The notes: generated by a model from the sequence alone, not told the origin. 37,088 nucleotides of DNA from Solibacteraceae bacterium (GCA_021324015.1 JAJPJX010000061.1:1-37088); one strand, 5' to 3'. Numbered from the stretch's first letter, positions 8,325-18,503 are shown. A program made the numbers and translations.

Positions 8325-9455
8325 TCGGGCAGATCGTCCTTGCCGTCGCCCATGGTCTTGCCGGTCTTGCGGTACACCAGGTAGGCGTGAATCAGCGGCT
8401 CCAGATCGCCTTCCAGCACCCGGTCCACATCGCCGATGGCGAGCCTGGTGCGGTGGTCCTTGATCATGCGGTAGGGGGCCAGCACGTAGCTGCGGATCTG
8501 GCTGCCGAAGTTGATATCCAGCTTGGAGGCTTCCGTCTTGCGAGCTTCTTCGCGCTTCTTTTCCAGTTCGAACTCGTAGAGCCGCGAGCGCAACTGCTTC
8601 ATGGCGCTGTCGCGGTTCTTGTGCTGGGAGCGCTCGTTCTGGCACTGCACCACGATGCCGGTGGGGAAGTGCGTGATGCGCACCGCCGAATCGGTCATGT
8701 TGACGTGCTGCCCGCCGGCGCCGCTGGAGCGGAAGGTATCGATGCGCAGGTCGTCCGGACGGATCTCGATTTTGATCTCGTCGTCCACCTGCGGGTAGAC
8801 GAAGACCGACGCAAAGGAGGTGTGCCGGCGCGCGTTGGCGTCAAACGGCGAGATGCGCACCAGGCGGTGCACGCCGATTTCGGATTGCAGCAGGCCGTAG
8901 GCATTTTCGCCGTTGACCTCGAAGGTGACGGACTTGATGCCCGCGCCTTCGCCCTCCAGGCGGTCCGTGATGACGGTCGAAAAGCCCTCGCGCTCGGCCC
9001 AGCGCAGGTACATGCGCAACAGCATTTCGGCCCAGTCCTGGCTTTCGGTGCCGCCGGCACCCGGATGGATGGTGACAATGGCGCTGCGCGCGTCATTTTC
9101 GCCGGAGAGCAGCATGGCGGTCTCCAGCTTCTCCAGCAAATGCGCGTAGGCCTTCAGGTCACGCTGGATGTCCCCGTTGACATCCTCTCCCTCCTTGGCC
9201 AGTTCGAAGAGCGTGTCCAGGTCGGAGGTCATGCCGGCGATGCGCTGGTCGTTGGCCAGGCCCTCTTCCAGGCGCTTGCGCTCCTGCATGACTTTCTGGC
9301 TCTTCTCCGGCTGGCTCCAGAAGTCCGGGGAGGCGATCTGTTCTTCGAGTTTGTTCAGTTTGGATTGCTGCGCGGAGGCGTCAAAGATACCTCCGCACGG
9401 CCAGGGCCTGTTCGCGGAGGGGCGAGTATTCGCGTTCCAATTCTTCTACGGTCAT
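8321..9455 (-). CDS. prfB: Peptide chain release factor 2, with programmed +1 frameshift
   Basis: Translation starts at ATG 9455 and reads 24 codons to CTT (9386-9384), where an in-frame TGA (9383-9381) stands. A +1 shift on CTTTGAC continues from GAC at 9382 to the TGA at 8321, giving 377 residues, the normal RF2 size. The slip site is preceded by a Shine-Dalgarno-like CGGAGG three bases before CTT, exactly as in the known RF2 autoregulatory site. The main frame carries the stop-codon recognition tripeptide SPF (RISPFDANARRHTS) and the peptidyl-hydrolysis motif GGQ (SGAGGQHVNMTDSAVR). RF2 reads UGA and UAA; low RF2 favours the shift, so the gene senses its own product. Upstream phosphoesterase gene ends 3 nt before; downstream Sua5 gene overlaps by 4 nt. 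Confidence 0.97.
9381..9392 (-). promoter_or_regulatory. RF2 recoding site (+1 frameshift at CTT-TGA)
   Basis: The minus strand reads GGAGG, a 3-nt spacer TAT, then CTTTGAC. The stop TGA is bypassed by slippage of the CTT-decoding tRNA to TTT. The arrangement matches the well-known prfB recoding signal. It is seen directly, and the mechanism is established knowledge for the family. Confidence 0.95.
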
Positions 9456-9458
9456 AGC

Positions 9459-10055
9459 TTACTTCAATTCTAGCAAATAGCCCATTTTGCCGACGTTGAC
9501 GGCGCGGGTACGCCCGAGCTGCTCGGCGACTCCGCTGGCCTCGTGGATGTGGCCGCAGAAGAACCAGGCGGGCTGGTGCTGCCGCAGGAAATCGCGCACG
9601 GCGGTGGAGCCGGCGTGCAGGCCATCGCGGATGCGGTCGAGGGAGGTGCCGTGGGGCGGGGCGTGGCAGATGAGCACCAGCGGATCGAGGCCGGCAAAGC
9701 AGGCCAGCCGCTCGGCAAGCTGGGCTTCGCTGTACTCGCCGGGGGTGTTGAACGGCGTGGGATTGGAATAACCGAGTCCGGCCAGGTGGTAGCCGTCCGC
9801 CAGGAAGGTCTGGCCGTGGAAATCGTGCAGGCCGAACTGGCGGCAGAAGGCGCCGATCTGGGCGGCGGACTCATGATTGCCGGGCAGCACATAGACCCGT
9901 TCGGCGCTGGTGGCGAGGATCGGGCCGCAGCGTTCCAGGCCCCGGCCGAAGTTCACCAGGTCGCCCGCCGCGATGTAGTAATCGGCATCGGTGGCCATGA
10001 GCTGCTCGAGGGCGCGCAGGTCGCCGTGGATATCCGAGAAGATCAGCAACCTCAT
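9459..10055 (-). CDS. Calcineurin-like metallophosphoesterase
   Basis: 198 residues with the full set of metallophosphoesterase motifs: DIHGD (D8, H10), GDLVNFG (D32), GNHES, HAPPHGT and GHIHE. These bind two metal ions and hydrolyse phosphoester bonds; the small single-domain size resembles the YfcE group, but the substrate is unknown. The start ATG overlaps the TGA of the MFS transporter (4 nt) and the stop lies 3 nt before prfB, so it is part of one operon. No signal peptide, so cytoplasmic. Confidence 0.9.
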   Translation of the reverse strand: MRLLIFSDIHGDLRALEQLMATDADYYIAAGDLVNFGRGLERCGPILATSAERVYVLPGNHESAAQIGAFCRQFGLHDFHGQTFLADGYHLAGLGYSNPTPFNTPGEYSEAQLAERLACFAGLDPLVLICHAPPHGTSLDRIRDGLHAGSTAVRDFLRQHQPAWFFCGHIHEASGVAEQLGRTRAVNVGKMGYLLELK

Positions 10056-11362
10056 TTAGCCAAATTGTAGCTGTGCCGGCGGGCCATGTCCCGGGCGATG
10101 GTGCGCGCGCCGGCGAAGAGCACCAGGGAGAGGGCCAGCGCCAGGGCGGGGATGAGATACATGGCCTGGTGCAGGCCCGCGGCGCGGGAGGCCTCGGTGA
10201 GGGCGGCGGATCCGGCCGCGGCGGCAGCCCGGCGCGCCAGGAAATCGCTGAGTCGGCCGGTGATCAGGGGGCCGAAGGCGGCGCCGCACAGGTACATGGC
10301 CAGGAAATAGAGCGCCATGGTGGTGCCCCGCAGGCGCGGCGCCACGATGTCGTGAATGGAGGCATACACAAACCCGTAATACATGTTCAGCAGGCCGTAG
10401 GCTGCCATAATGCACCAGATGGCCAGGGAGGCGGAGCCCGCGGGCTGGGCGATGCCGCAGAGGGCCGCCGGCGCCGCGAGCAGGGAGGTTTGCCCGGCGG
10501 CCAGCATGCGGCCGTTGGGACGCCGGCGGATGGCGCGGTCCCCCCAGGCTCCCGCCACGAGGCCGCCCGCTACGCCCGCCACGCCCGAGCCCACGCCCGC
10601 CCAGAATCCCGCGCGCCCCACGGACAATCCGTGGAAACGAGTGAGGAACGCGGGCAGAAAGGCGCTCAGGGCGTAGAGGTTGAAGTTGACCAGAGCACCG
10701 GAGGCGATGATCCACCAGAGTGTGGGAATGCGTAGCAGGGACCAGGCAGAGGCAGTGTGCGCCGGTGCGGCTTCGGCGGCGCCGCGCTCGGGTTCGCGCA
10801 GGGTGAGCAGAAGGGGGACCAGAGCCACGGCGGGCAGGGCCGCGAGCACCAGCGCCGTGCGCCAACCCCGCGCCTGAGCCACCGGGCCGCTGATGCTGAA
10901 GCTCAGCGCCAGGCCGATCGGCACGCCGAGCATGAACAGAGCCAGGGCCCGCGAGCGCCGGGAGGCTGGAAACAGGTCGCCGATCCAACTGGTGGCTGCG
11001 GGCGCGCACACGCACTCTCCCACGGCCACCCCCAGGCGGGAGAGCAGCAGCATGAGGTAGCTGGAGGCCAAGCCTCCCCAGGCGGTCAAGCCGGCCCACA
11101 CCGATACGCCAAGGGCCAGGAGCTTCTTGCGGCTCCAGGTGTCCGCCGCGCGCCCGGCGGGCAGACCCACCACGGCGTAGAGCAGGGTGAACACGGTCGT
11201 CAGTGCCCCGATCTGCGTATCGGAGAGGGAGAACTCCCGGCGGATGGGCTCGACCAGCGCGCCCAACACCCCCCGGTCGTAAAAGTTGAGGACGTTGACA
11301 GCAAAAAGAACGGCCAGAGAGCGGTCCAGTCCGGGGCGGCGCACGGGTCCCCATGCTAGCAC
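10052..11362 (-). CDS. MFS transporter (Spinster-like group)
   Basis: 436 residues with about twelve hydrophobic segments. The opening block (LFAVNVLNFYDRGVLGALV) followed by EFSLSDTQIGALTTVFTLLY and GRAADTWSRKKLLALG, with the RxGVAVGE-type segment in the fourth helix (SRLGVAVGECVCAPAA), is the pattern of Spinster-like major facilitators. The role is secondary transport across the inner membrane; the substrate cannot be inferred. The GTG at 11362 gives the longest form, but a second GTG a few codons in (before CGC CGC CCC) is equally possible and there is no clear ribosome site. It overlaps the metallophosphoesterase gene by 4 nt and heads the operon that runs to the glycosidase gene. Confidence 0.85.
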   Translation of the reverse strand: MLAWGPVRRPGLDRSLAVLFAVNVLNFYDRGVLGALVEPIRREFSLSDTQIGALTTVFTLLYAVVGLPAGRAADTWSRKKLLALGVSVWAGLTAWGGLASSYLMLLLSRLGVAVGECVCAPAATSWIGDLFPASRRSRALALFMLGVPIGLALSFSISGPVAQARGWRTALVLAALPAVALVPLLLTLREPERGAAEAAPAHTASAWSLLRIPTLWWIIASGALVNFNLYALSAFLPAFLTRFHGLSVGRAGFWAGVGSGVAGVAGGLVAGAWGDRAIRRRPNGRMLAAGQTSLLAAPAALCGIAQPAGSASLAIWCIMAAYGLLNMYYGFVYASIHDIVAPRLRGTTMALYFLAMYLCGAAFGPLITGRLSDFLARRAAAAAGSAALTEASRAAGLHQAMYLIPALALALSLVLFAGARTIARDMARRHSYNLAK

Positions 11363-11389
11363 AGGAGGCCGTGCGCGGCGGCAGAAGAC

Positions 11390-11575
11390 CTAATCCGCCG
11401 CTCGCCTGCGGTCCCGGCTCGCGTGGAACAGATGCGTCAGCAGCCGATCGTCCGGCGCAAGATCCTCGCGGCGGGGCCGCGCAGCCTCAAGCAGCGCACC
11501 AGCGATTACTTGCTGGCGCGCATCCCACTTAATTTTGCAGGCGCCGTTGATTTCGGTCTTGTCGGCAGGACTCCT
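11390..11575 (-). pseudogene. Possible 3' remnant of an unidentified gene, overlapping the caspase gene's end
   Basis: A 61-codon open stretch ends at TAG 11390-11392 and has no usable start codon in its frame after the TGA at 11576-11578. Its reading (for instance ARQQVIAGALLEAARPRRED) has the composition and GC-rich third positions of a real C-terminus in this genome, unlike the lower-GC caspase gene that overlaps it in another frame. I read it as a possible leftover of the gene that was interrupted when the caspase island arrived; it may also be chance. Confidence 0.25.
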
Positions 11576-13446
11576 TCAACAGCGTTGTGCAAATTCGCGA
11601 GGATGATCGCACTCACTGCGGAACTGACCAGAGCAAGGAACCCCAATCGGGGGCTCTGCCAGAGGCCCATCAGGCAAAGTACCCAGGTCACCGTGGAACT
11701 GAATGCGAGGGATGCGCAAATGGCGATTGCCCCGCGACGCGAAATCACTCGATAACACACACCCAAGAAACTGAAGAAGCCGCCTTGCACCAGGCCGTAC
11801 ACAAACGCCGCAGCCGTCCCCCAGAACAGCCATTTGGCGAACCCATCATCGAACGCCAAATCCCCACCATTGACCTTCCCGACGAAATGCGCGCAAAACA
11901 GCCCGGTCATGCACGCGAACGCCCAGCATAATGCGAATAGGAACGCATTACGCCAACGTGCGCGCCGAAAAACGAAACTTAACACGAATGGCAGAACAAC
12001 AACCGAAAGGGTGAAAAGGACTAATGAACTGGTGAAGTCTCCCACACCGAACTGATAGGCTCTCTCCCTATAGTCCTTTCGTCCATTCAGCACGCTTCCA
12101 ATTTGGAACTGGCCAAAACGACCTTCTAGAAAATCCAAATTTGGTATGGCGAACCAGAAAAACAGAAACGCCAGTACCCAACTGATATGAATTGCCGCCA
12201 AAGGGTTAAGGATCTGCTCCGCGACAAGTTTGGGGTGGCTGACCTCAGGGGCGGTGGGTTGCGGGCTTTCAACGGGCGTTTTTTCGAGGGCAGGAACGCC
12301 CTCGGCCGGGCCGTGAACCAACTTGTCCGTCGACGCCATTTTTTTCGCGGCGGCTTCCAGTTCCTCGACCCGCCGGGCAATGGTCTGGCCTTGCCGTTCC
12401 AGATTGCTAAGATGCTGGCCTGCCTTCTGGCTCGCCGCCAACAGCTCCCCCACCCGACCATCGACAGCCTGAGCCTGAGTTTCGAGAACACCGACGCGCC
12501 TGGTTACTAGCTGGCCCTGTTGCTCCACTTCCCCTGTCATCCGGACCGCCGCTTGGGCTGACTTTTCGATATCGGCTACTCGATCCATCAATCCTGAAAT
12601 CAAGTGCCTTAGTTCGACCGTGCTCACCGCTGGATTCGGAAACAACGCAACTTCGGCGACATCCCCCTCCGCGGCGTCGGGAGAGAGTACCTGCGGTCTC
12701 ACCCAATCATCCGGTGACCATTCCCGCAACAGTCCCTTGATCTCTTTTCCGATTTCGTACAGCGAAATGTGGAGTCTGCCGCTTTTCGAGCCGTTCAGAA
12801 GAACCTCGCGGAGCGCCCCCGAAAACATTGTGTACGTTCCCTTGACGGGTGCAATCGCCGGCGCGCTCTTGCTGGCCGCGCATAGAAGGGCCGTCCCCTT
12901 CGCGGGGAGTTCCTCGGCAAACTGCTCACCGGCTAGTTGTGCGACCCCTCCGGCCGATTGAAACTCCGTGAACGCCGCTGCCGCGAAGCAGCAGTCTAGA
13001 ATCAAGTATTTTCTAACGCGGCGCGCCGCCGTCTTTAATGTCGATGCCAGGTCCGCAGCGCGTAAGCCAGACGAGCCCTCATATCCCTCCACAGTCGATG
13101 GAATCGCGAAGAAATATCGCCGGTCTGGACCAGTGAAGCCTCCGTGCCCAACGTAATACACAATCAGGTCGGTAACTCCCCCGCTATCCCCCTCAGAGCA
13201 GAGAGGCGTCAGAAACTTTGCGATGAGCTGGTGGATCTCTGGCGCCGGAGCTTGGGATTCGAATAGGTTCAGCACTCTGGCCGGGAGTAAACCGAATCGC
13301 ATAGGGTCGGTCAGATACTCGCGCATCGCGGCGGCGGAGTTCCCGAACACTGGATTGAGAGACTTGCCAAAGCTCGGGTATTCAGGCCAATATGATGCGC
13401 CCAAAATGATAGCGGCTGTCCGCTCTGGTTTGACCGTCTGATCCAC
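11506..13446 (-). CDS. Caspase-family (C14) peptidase with coiled coil and six transmembrane helices
   Basis: 646 residues. The N-terminal 240 form a caspase-like fold: AAIILGASYW first strand, catalytic His101 in YYVGHGG, catalytic Cys in LILDCCFAAA (C152/C153, the second being the expected nucleophile), and LLCAASKSA following. A long heptad-like region (about 270-370, with repeated RVGxLE and QGQ units) predicts a coiled coil. A Pro-rich linker (380-405) leads to six hydrophobic segments at about 416-436, 471-493, 501-522, 540-563, 572-594 and 600-620. The peptidase would sit on the cytoplasmic side if the N-terminus is inside. Caspase-type peptidases in bacteria are often conflict or cell-death effectors; the target is unknown. 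The EACC1-like gene lies 14 nt upstream in the same direction. GC content is visibly lower than in the flanking genes, suggesting transfer. Confidence 0.85.
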   Translation of the reverse strand: MDQTVKPERTAAIILGASYWPEYPSFGKSLNPVFGNSAAAMREYLTDPMRFGLLPARVLNLFESQAPAPEIHQLIAKFLTPLCSEGDSGGVTDLIVYYVGHGGFTGPDRRYFFAIPSTVEGYEGSSGLRAADLASTLKTAARRVRKYLILDCCFAAAAFTEFQSAGGVAQLAGEQFAEELPAKGTALLCAASKSAPAIAPVKGTYTMFSGALREVLLNGSKSGRLHISLYEIGKEIKGLLREWSPDDWVRPQVLSPDAAEGDVAEVALFPNPAVSTVELRHLISGLMDRVADIEKSAQAAVRMTGEVEQQGQLVTRRVGVLETQAQAVDGRVGELLAASQKAGQHLSNLERQGQTIARRVEELEAAAKKMASTDKLVHGPAEGVPALEKTPVESPQPTAPEVSHPKLVAEQILNPLAAIHISWVLAFLFFWFAIPNLDFLEGRFGQFQIGSVLNGRKDYRERAYQFGVGDFTSSLVLFTLSVVVLPFVLSFVFRRARWRNAFLFALCWAFACMTGLFCAHFVGKVNGGDLAFDDGFAKWLFWGTAAAFVYGLVQGGFFSFLGVCYRVISRRGAIAICASLAFSSTVTWVLCLMGLWQSPRLGFLALVSSAVSAIILANLHNAVEGVLPTRPKSTAPAKLSGMRASK

Positions 13447-13460
13447 AGCTTACCCTTCCA

Positions 13461-13826
13461 TCAGTCTGACCTGGAAAACGCTTTCACGACCTCGGCGGCG
13501 TTGCGGCTGTCCACGTTGTCAACGATCATCTCACCTTTGTCCGTCCGGATCGTAATTTTCACACCGGAATTCCGGCGCAAGAAACCGGCTATGCCTCGCC
13601 CCACGGCCGTGGCGAGGCCGGCCACGGCCCCGGTGTTTAGAATCAGAACGAGTGCCGAACCAGTGTCCTGAAACTGCGGATCTGTTCTGAGAGCCCGCGC
13701 CTCCACGGTGGAGCCGGGGGCGTTGTCGAGCACGGCTTCCGCGAGATCCCTCGCGTACACGTTCGCGAAATCAAGGGTCGAGTCCGGGAAGGAAACGACA
13801 TAACAGGCCCGCCCCATTTGCATCAT
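13461..13826 (-). CDS. EACC1-like small protein (effector-associated component)
   Basis: 121 residues. The pattern is an N-terminal alpha/beta part (DLAEAVLDNAPGSTVEARAL), a Gly/Ala-rich hydrophobic helix (VLILNTGAVAGLATAVGRGI), then GFLRRNSGVKITIRTDKGEM and a closing VDSRNAAEVVKAF helix. This order resembles the effector-associated constant component 1 family described in NTP-dependent bacterial conflict systems, where such proteins are encoded next to peptidase effectors. The match is by recognition, not by search. The start at 13826 has a second ATG directly after it and no strong ribosome site. It is 14 nt upstream of the caspase gene, so the two are presumably one operon and one system, with this protein as adaptor or regulator. 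Confidence 0.6.
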   Translation of the reverse strand: MMQMGRACYVVSFPDSTLDFANVYARDLAEAVLDNAPGSTVEARALRTDPQFQDTGSALVLILNTGAVAGLATAVGRGIAGFLRRNSGVKITIRTDKGEMIVDNVDSRNAAEVVKAFSRSD

Positions 13827-13939
13827 GTTACTACATCGGTATCAAGAGGAGACGCCAATTTGCGGCGGTTCCAAGCCTTACCAGTGTTAGACATGAACTA
13901 AACTAAAACGTTCGGCTCCCGCGCTTTACCGGGTTTGTC

Positions 13940-13980
13940 CCGGCGAAATGCTGCGGGGCGCTTCCGCAGCATTTCGCCGG
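13940..13980. terminator. Perfect 17-bp hairpin between katG and the caspase island
   Basis: Arms 13940-13956 and 13964-13980 are exact reverse complements, with a 7-nt loop GGCGCTT. It lies 62 nt after the katG stop and in front of the EACC1-like gene. Neither strand has a T-run after it, so it may act as a strong RNA hairpin, a transcription barrier, or a repetitive extragenic element. Confidence 0.55.
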
Positions 13981-14042
13981 CGCGAGCTCCCCGCCGCCGT
14001 TACCGGTCTCGAGTTCCCGTTTGCCCGTTACTTGGCCGCGCT

Positions 14043-16319
<2,277 letters not shown>

Positions 16320-16349
16320 TCAAAAAAAACCGCTATGGAACCACGGCAC

Positions 16350-16775
16350 TCAGCGCGAAGCCTGCCGCGGAGCGCACTTTGAACAGAGCCCCCGGAAAAT
16401 GAGTTCGCATTCGCGAAGAATCCGCTTGCCGAGGGAGCCCGAGGCAGGTCGGGGGACGTCGTACCACTCCACGTCCTCAACCTTGCCGCAGCGGTCGCAG
16501 ATGAAGTGGTGATGCCGCATACCTTTCGCATCGAATCGCGCGGCGCGGCCCTCGACGGCCACTTCACGCACCAAACCCGCCTGCACCAAGTCCCGCAGAT
16601 TGTTATACGTCGTGGCCCTGGAAGAGCGTGGATCCGCGCGATTTACGGCTTCGAAGATTTCCGCAGCCGTGGGATGCCCGGTGTGTTCCATCAGGAATGC
16701 CATTACTGCGTAGCGCTGCGCCGTGCACCGCAACCCGCGTCCCTCCAGGGACCGTCTAATCGCCTCGGGGTCCAT
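16350..16775 (-). CDS. perR: PerR-type peroxide-sensing Fur-family repressor
   Basis: 141 residues. The winged-helix half (RCTAQRYAVMAFL, TYNNLRDLVQAGLV) is followed by the metal domain. The residues that align by eye with the Bacillus PerR sensing site are all present with a constant offset of three: H34, D82, H88, H90 and D101. Aspartate at the last place, rather than glutamate, is the known mark of PerR against Fur. Structural zinc is held by C93-x2-C96 and C131-x2-C134. Oxidation of a metal-site histidine by peroxide releases DNA in the characterised family. The gene directly precedes katG, and a dyad overlaps its own promoter, so autoregulation and control of katG are expected. Confidence 0.92.
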   Translation of the reverse strand: MDPEAIRRSLEGRGLRCTAQRYAVMAFLMEHTGHPTAAEIFEAVNRADPRSSRATTYNNLRDLVQAGLVREVAVEGRAARFDAKGMRHHHFICDRCGKVEDVEWYDVPRPASGSLGKRILRECELIFRGLCSKCAPRQASR

Positions 16776-16782
16776 GAATTAT

Positions 16783-16813
16783 TTAGACTATATCTAACAT
16801 GATATTTTGTCAA
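16783..16813 (-). promoter_or_regulatory. perR-katG promoter with PerR-box-like operator
   Basis: On the minus strand a consensus TTGACA (16813-16808) is followed after 15 nt by TATAGT (16792-16787). The dyad TTAGA-n5-TCTAA (16783-16797) covers the -10 element, and its spacing and A/T content resemble Fur/PerR boxes. A repressor bound here would block the polymerase. The ATG lies only about 11 nt after the -10, so the leader is very short. The protein-operator link is inference. Confidence 0.65.
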
Positions 16814-16953
16814 GACTTCTGCTTTGGTTGCGGTATGAAAAGTAGGTTGCGGAGCCGCGACGCTGACGGCGCCGGGTCAGTTCGGAATATCTGTCACGAC
16901 CTGGCGAGTCGCGGCTCGGCAGACAAGGCTGGTATTTGCAGCGGATACTCGAG

Positions 16954-18318
16954 CTACAGCTTGGCTTCGCTGGTGCCGCCGGAGGCTCCGGCCTTGCGCA
17001 CGCTCACCGAGCCCCGTTCAGTGACGAGCAGAATGGAAGGTCCCTGGCCCACCTTGCCCCTCAAGCTAGCGCTGCGGCCGTCGGTTTCTTTGACCAGGAC
17101 CGGCCCGAAATCGTTCATGGCATCGCCGCGCTCGGCCGTGGCTTCCAGTTGGAAGGCGGCCTTGTCCGGCAACACGAGGTCAATACGGCCGGCGCGCGAG
17201 CGGGCGGTGATGCGGGGGAGTGGCAGGTGGTTGGGCACGAGGTCAATATCGCCTCGCTCGGTTTCCAGTTCCAGGGACTCGGTGAAATCCTCGATTTTCA
17301 CGTCGCGCGACTTAGTGACGAAGCGCACCGGCCCCACCAGGTTCCGGGCGGTGAATTCCCCCAGGTCCATGCTGATTTCACCGGGCAGTTTCTCCACGCG
17401 CAGGTCCGTGTTCTGCGATTCGAAATGCAGCGGTTTGGCCAGGTTCTTGAACTCCAGGCTGCCGCCATAAGATCCGTTCAGCGTCACCTGACCGGCGATA
17501 TTTTCCAGATCCACGTCCGTGCCGCGGCCCTGCACATCCACGGAGCCTTTCACGTCCATGACGCGGATGATGTCGCTGTGGCGCAATTCCACCCGCACGG
17601 CGCCGCCGATGCGATTCAGGCGCACGTCGGCGCGGTCGGCGGAGATCTCCACACCCTGGTCCAGATCGGAAACGTCAAAATCCCCGGAACTGGCGTTTGC
17701 GGTGATACCCACCCCGCGCGGCACCACCACTTCCAGGTCCTCGGAGATGCGCTGGTTGCTGGCAACGCGGTCCTGGTTGGTGCGCACCAGCAATTGGTCG
17801 CCCTGGTCGATGAACTCCAGGGGGGTATTCTGGCTGGCGCGGTCGGCATCGCCCTTGCTGAAGGCGCGGATGCTTTTTCGTCCGGTCACCTTGATGTCCG
17901 GGGCGTCCCCGCCGGTGATACGCAGGTTGCCGCGGGCATTTTCGAAGACGATGCGTTTGGCCGTGCCCAAGGCCTTCTGATCGGAGATGGGATACTCGTA
18001 CTGCTCGCCGAAGACCTCCAGGCTGCGGACGTTGAAGCGGAAGCCGTGGCGGTGGGCGGCAAACATACCCGAACCCACCAGGCAGAGGATCACCACCAGG
18101 GCCACTTCGCCGCCGCTAAGGCCGGCGCGCTGCGGTTCGGAGCGCGCGGCGCTGACCAGCACCTCCGCCAGGCGCAGCAGGCCCCAGGCGATCAGCAGGA
18201 AGGGCCAGTAAACGGAAAACAACTCGAAGACCGGGATCTGGGGACGCAGGTTATAGAGCAGGAACACGCCCCCAACCAGAATCAGCAGGACCGGCCCAGC
18301 CAGCGAACGGCGTCTCAT
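16954..18318 (-). CDS. Membrane-anchored DUF4097 beta-helix protein with LiaI/LiaF-like N-terminus
   Basis: 454 residues. Two N-terminal hydrophobic pairs (SLAGPVLLILVGGVFLLYNL, YWPFLLIAWGLLRL) form the LiaI/LiaF-type membrane segment with a typical WP motif, and a third helix (EVALVVILCLVGSGMFAA) precedes a large extracytoplasmic domain. That domain is a series of short strand repeats (DVRLNRIGGAVRVELRHSD, GDIDLVPNHLPLP) of the DUF4097 putative adhesin type, usually a beta-helix. Such proteins often sit with sigma/anti-sigma or Lia-type stress systems; a sensor or structural role in the envelope is inferred. Its ATG overlaps the stop of the small upstream gene by 4 nt, and it is the last gene of the sigma-factor operon. 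Confidence 0.8.
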   Translation of the reverse strand: MRRRSLAGPVLLILVGGVFLLYNLRPQIPVFELFSVYWPFLLIAWGLLRLAEVLVSAARSEPQRAGLSGGEVALVVILCLVGSGMFAAHRHGFRFNVRSLEVFGEQYEYPISDQKALGTAKRIVFENARGNLRITGGDAPDIKVTGRKSIRAFSKGDADRASQNTPLEFIDQGDQLLVRTNQDRVASNQRISEDLEVVVPRGVGITANASSGDFDVSDLDQGVEISADRADVRLNRIGGAVRVELRHSDIIRVMDVKGSVDVQGRGTDVDLENIAGQVTLNGSYGGSLEFKNLAKPLHFESQNTDLRVEKLPGEISMDLGEFTARNLVGPVRFVTKSRDVKIEDFTESLELETERGDIDLVPNHLPLPRITARSRAGRIDLVLPDKAAFQLEATAERGDAMNDFGPVLVKETDGRSASLRGKVGQGPSILLVTERGSVSVRKAGASGGTSEAKL

Positions 18319-18503
18319 ACGCCACCTCCCGAAGCGGTGCTTCTTCCCAGCAGGCTCAGCAGCCCGAAGACGATCAGCAGCACGGGCCAGGTCTGATGGA
18401 AACTGTACGGCGTGAAGTGATCCACGGCGAACAGGACTCCCACGGTGATCAGCGTGAGCGGGCCGCGGATGGCCCGCCAGAGGGGTTGGTTATTGCCGTT
18501 CAT
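18315..18503 (-). CDS. Small LiaI/LiaF-like transmembrane protein
   Basis: 62 residues from ATG 18503, with GAGGTGG about five bases upstream. A longer in-frame start at 18527 exists but would lie deeper in the upstream gene. Two membrane segments (GPLTLITVGVLFAVDHF and TWPVLLIVFGLLSLLG) with the YSFHQTWPVLLI motif match the N-terminal module of the downstream DUF4097 protein, so this looks like a single-module version. It overlaps both neighbours (14 nt upstream, 4 nt downstream), which argues for coupled translation and joint assembly in the inner membrane. Confidence 0.75.
   Translation of the reverse strand: MNGNNQPLWRAIRGPLTLITVGVLFAVDHFTPYSFHQTWPVLLIVFGLLSLLGRSTASGGGV

Noticed and set aside
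8325-8645. 107-codon N-terminal extension of the Sua5-type gene
   Set aside because: It lies entirely within prfB in another frame and has a basic, low-complexity reading; the YrdC domain starts at the GTG overlapping the prfB stop.
9289-9291. ATG 9289 as the start of prfB
   Set aside because: It would remove the conserved N-terminal helix; the leader frame with the CTTTGAC recoding site at 9381-9455 restores the normal RF2 length.
10056-11354. 432-codon second frame on the same strand as the MFS gene
   Set aside because: Arg/Pro/Gly-rich, no hydrophobic helices; the 10052-11362 frame has the transporter signatures.
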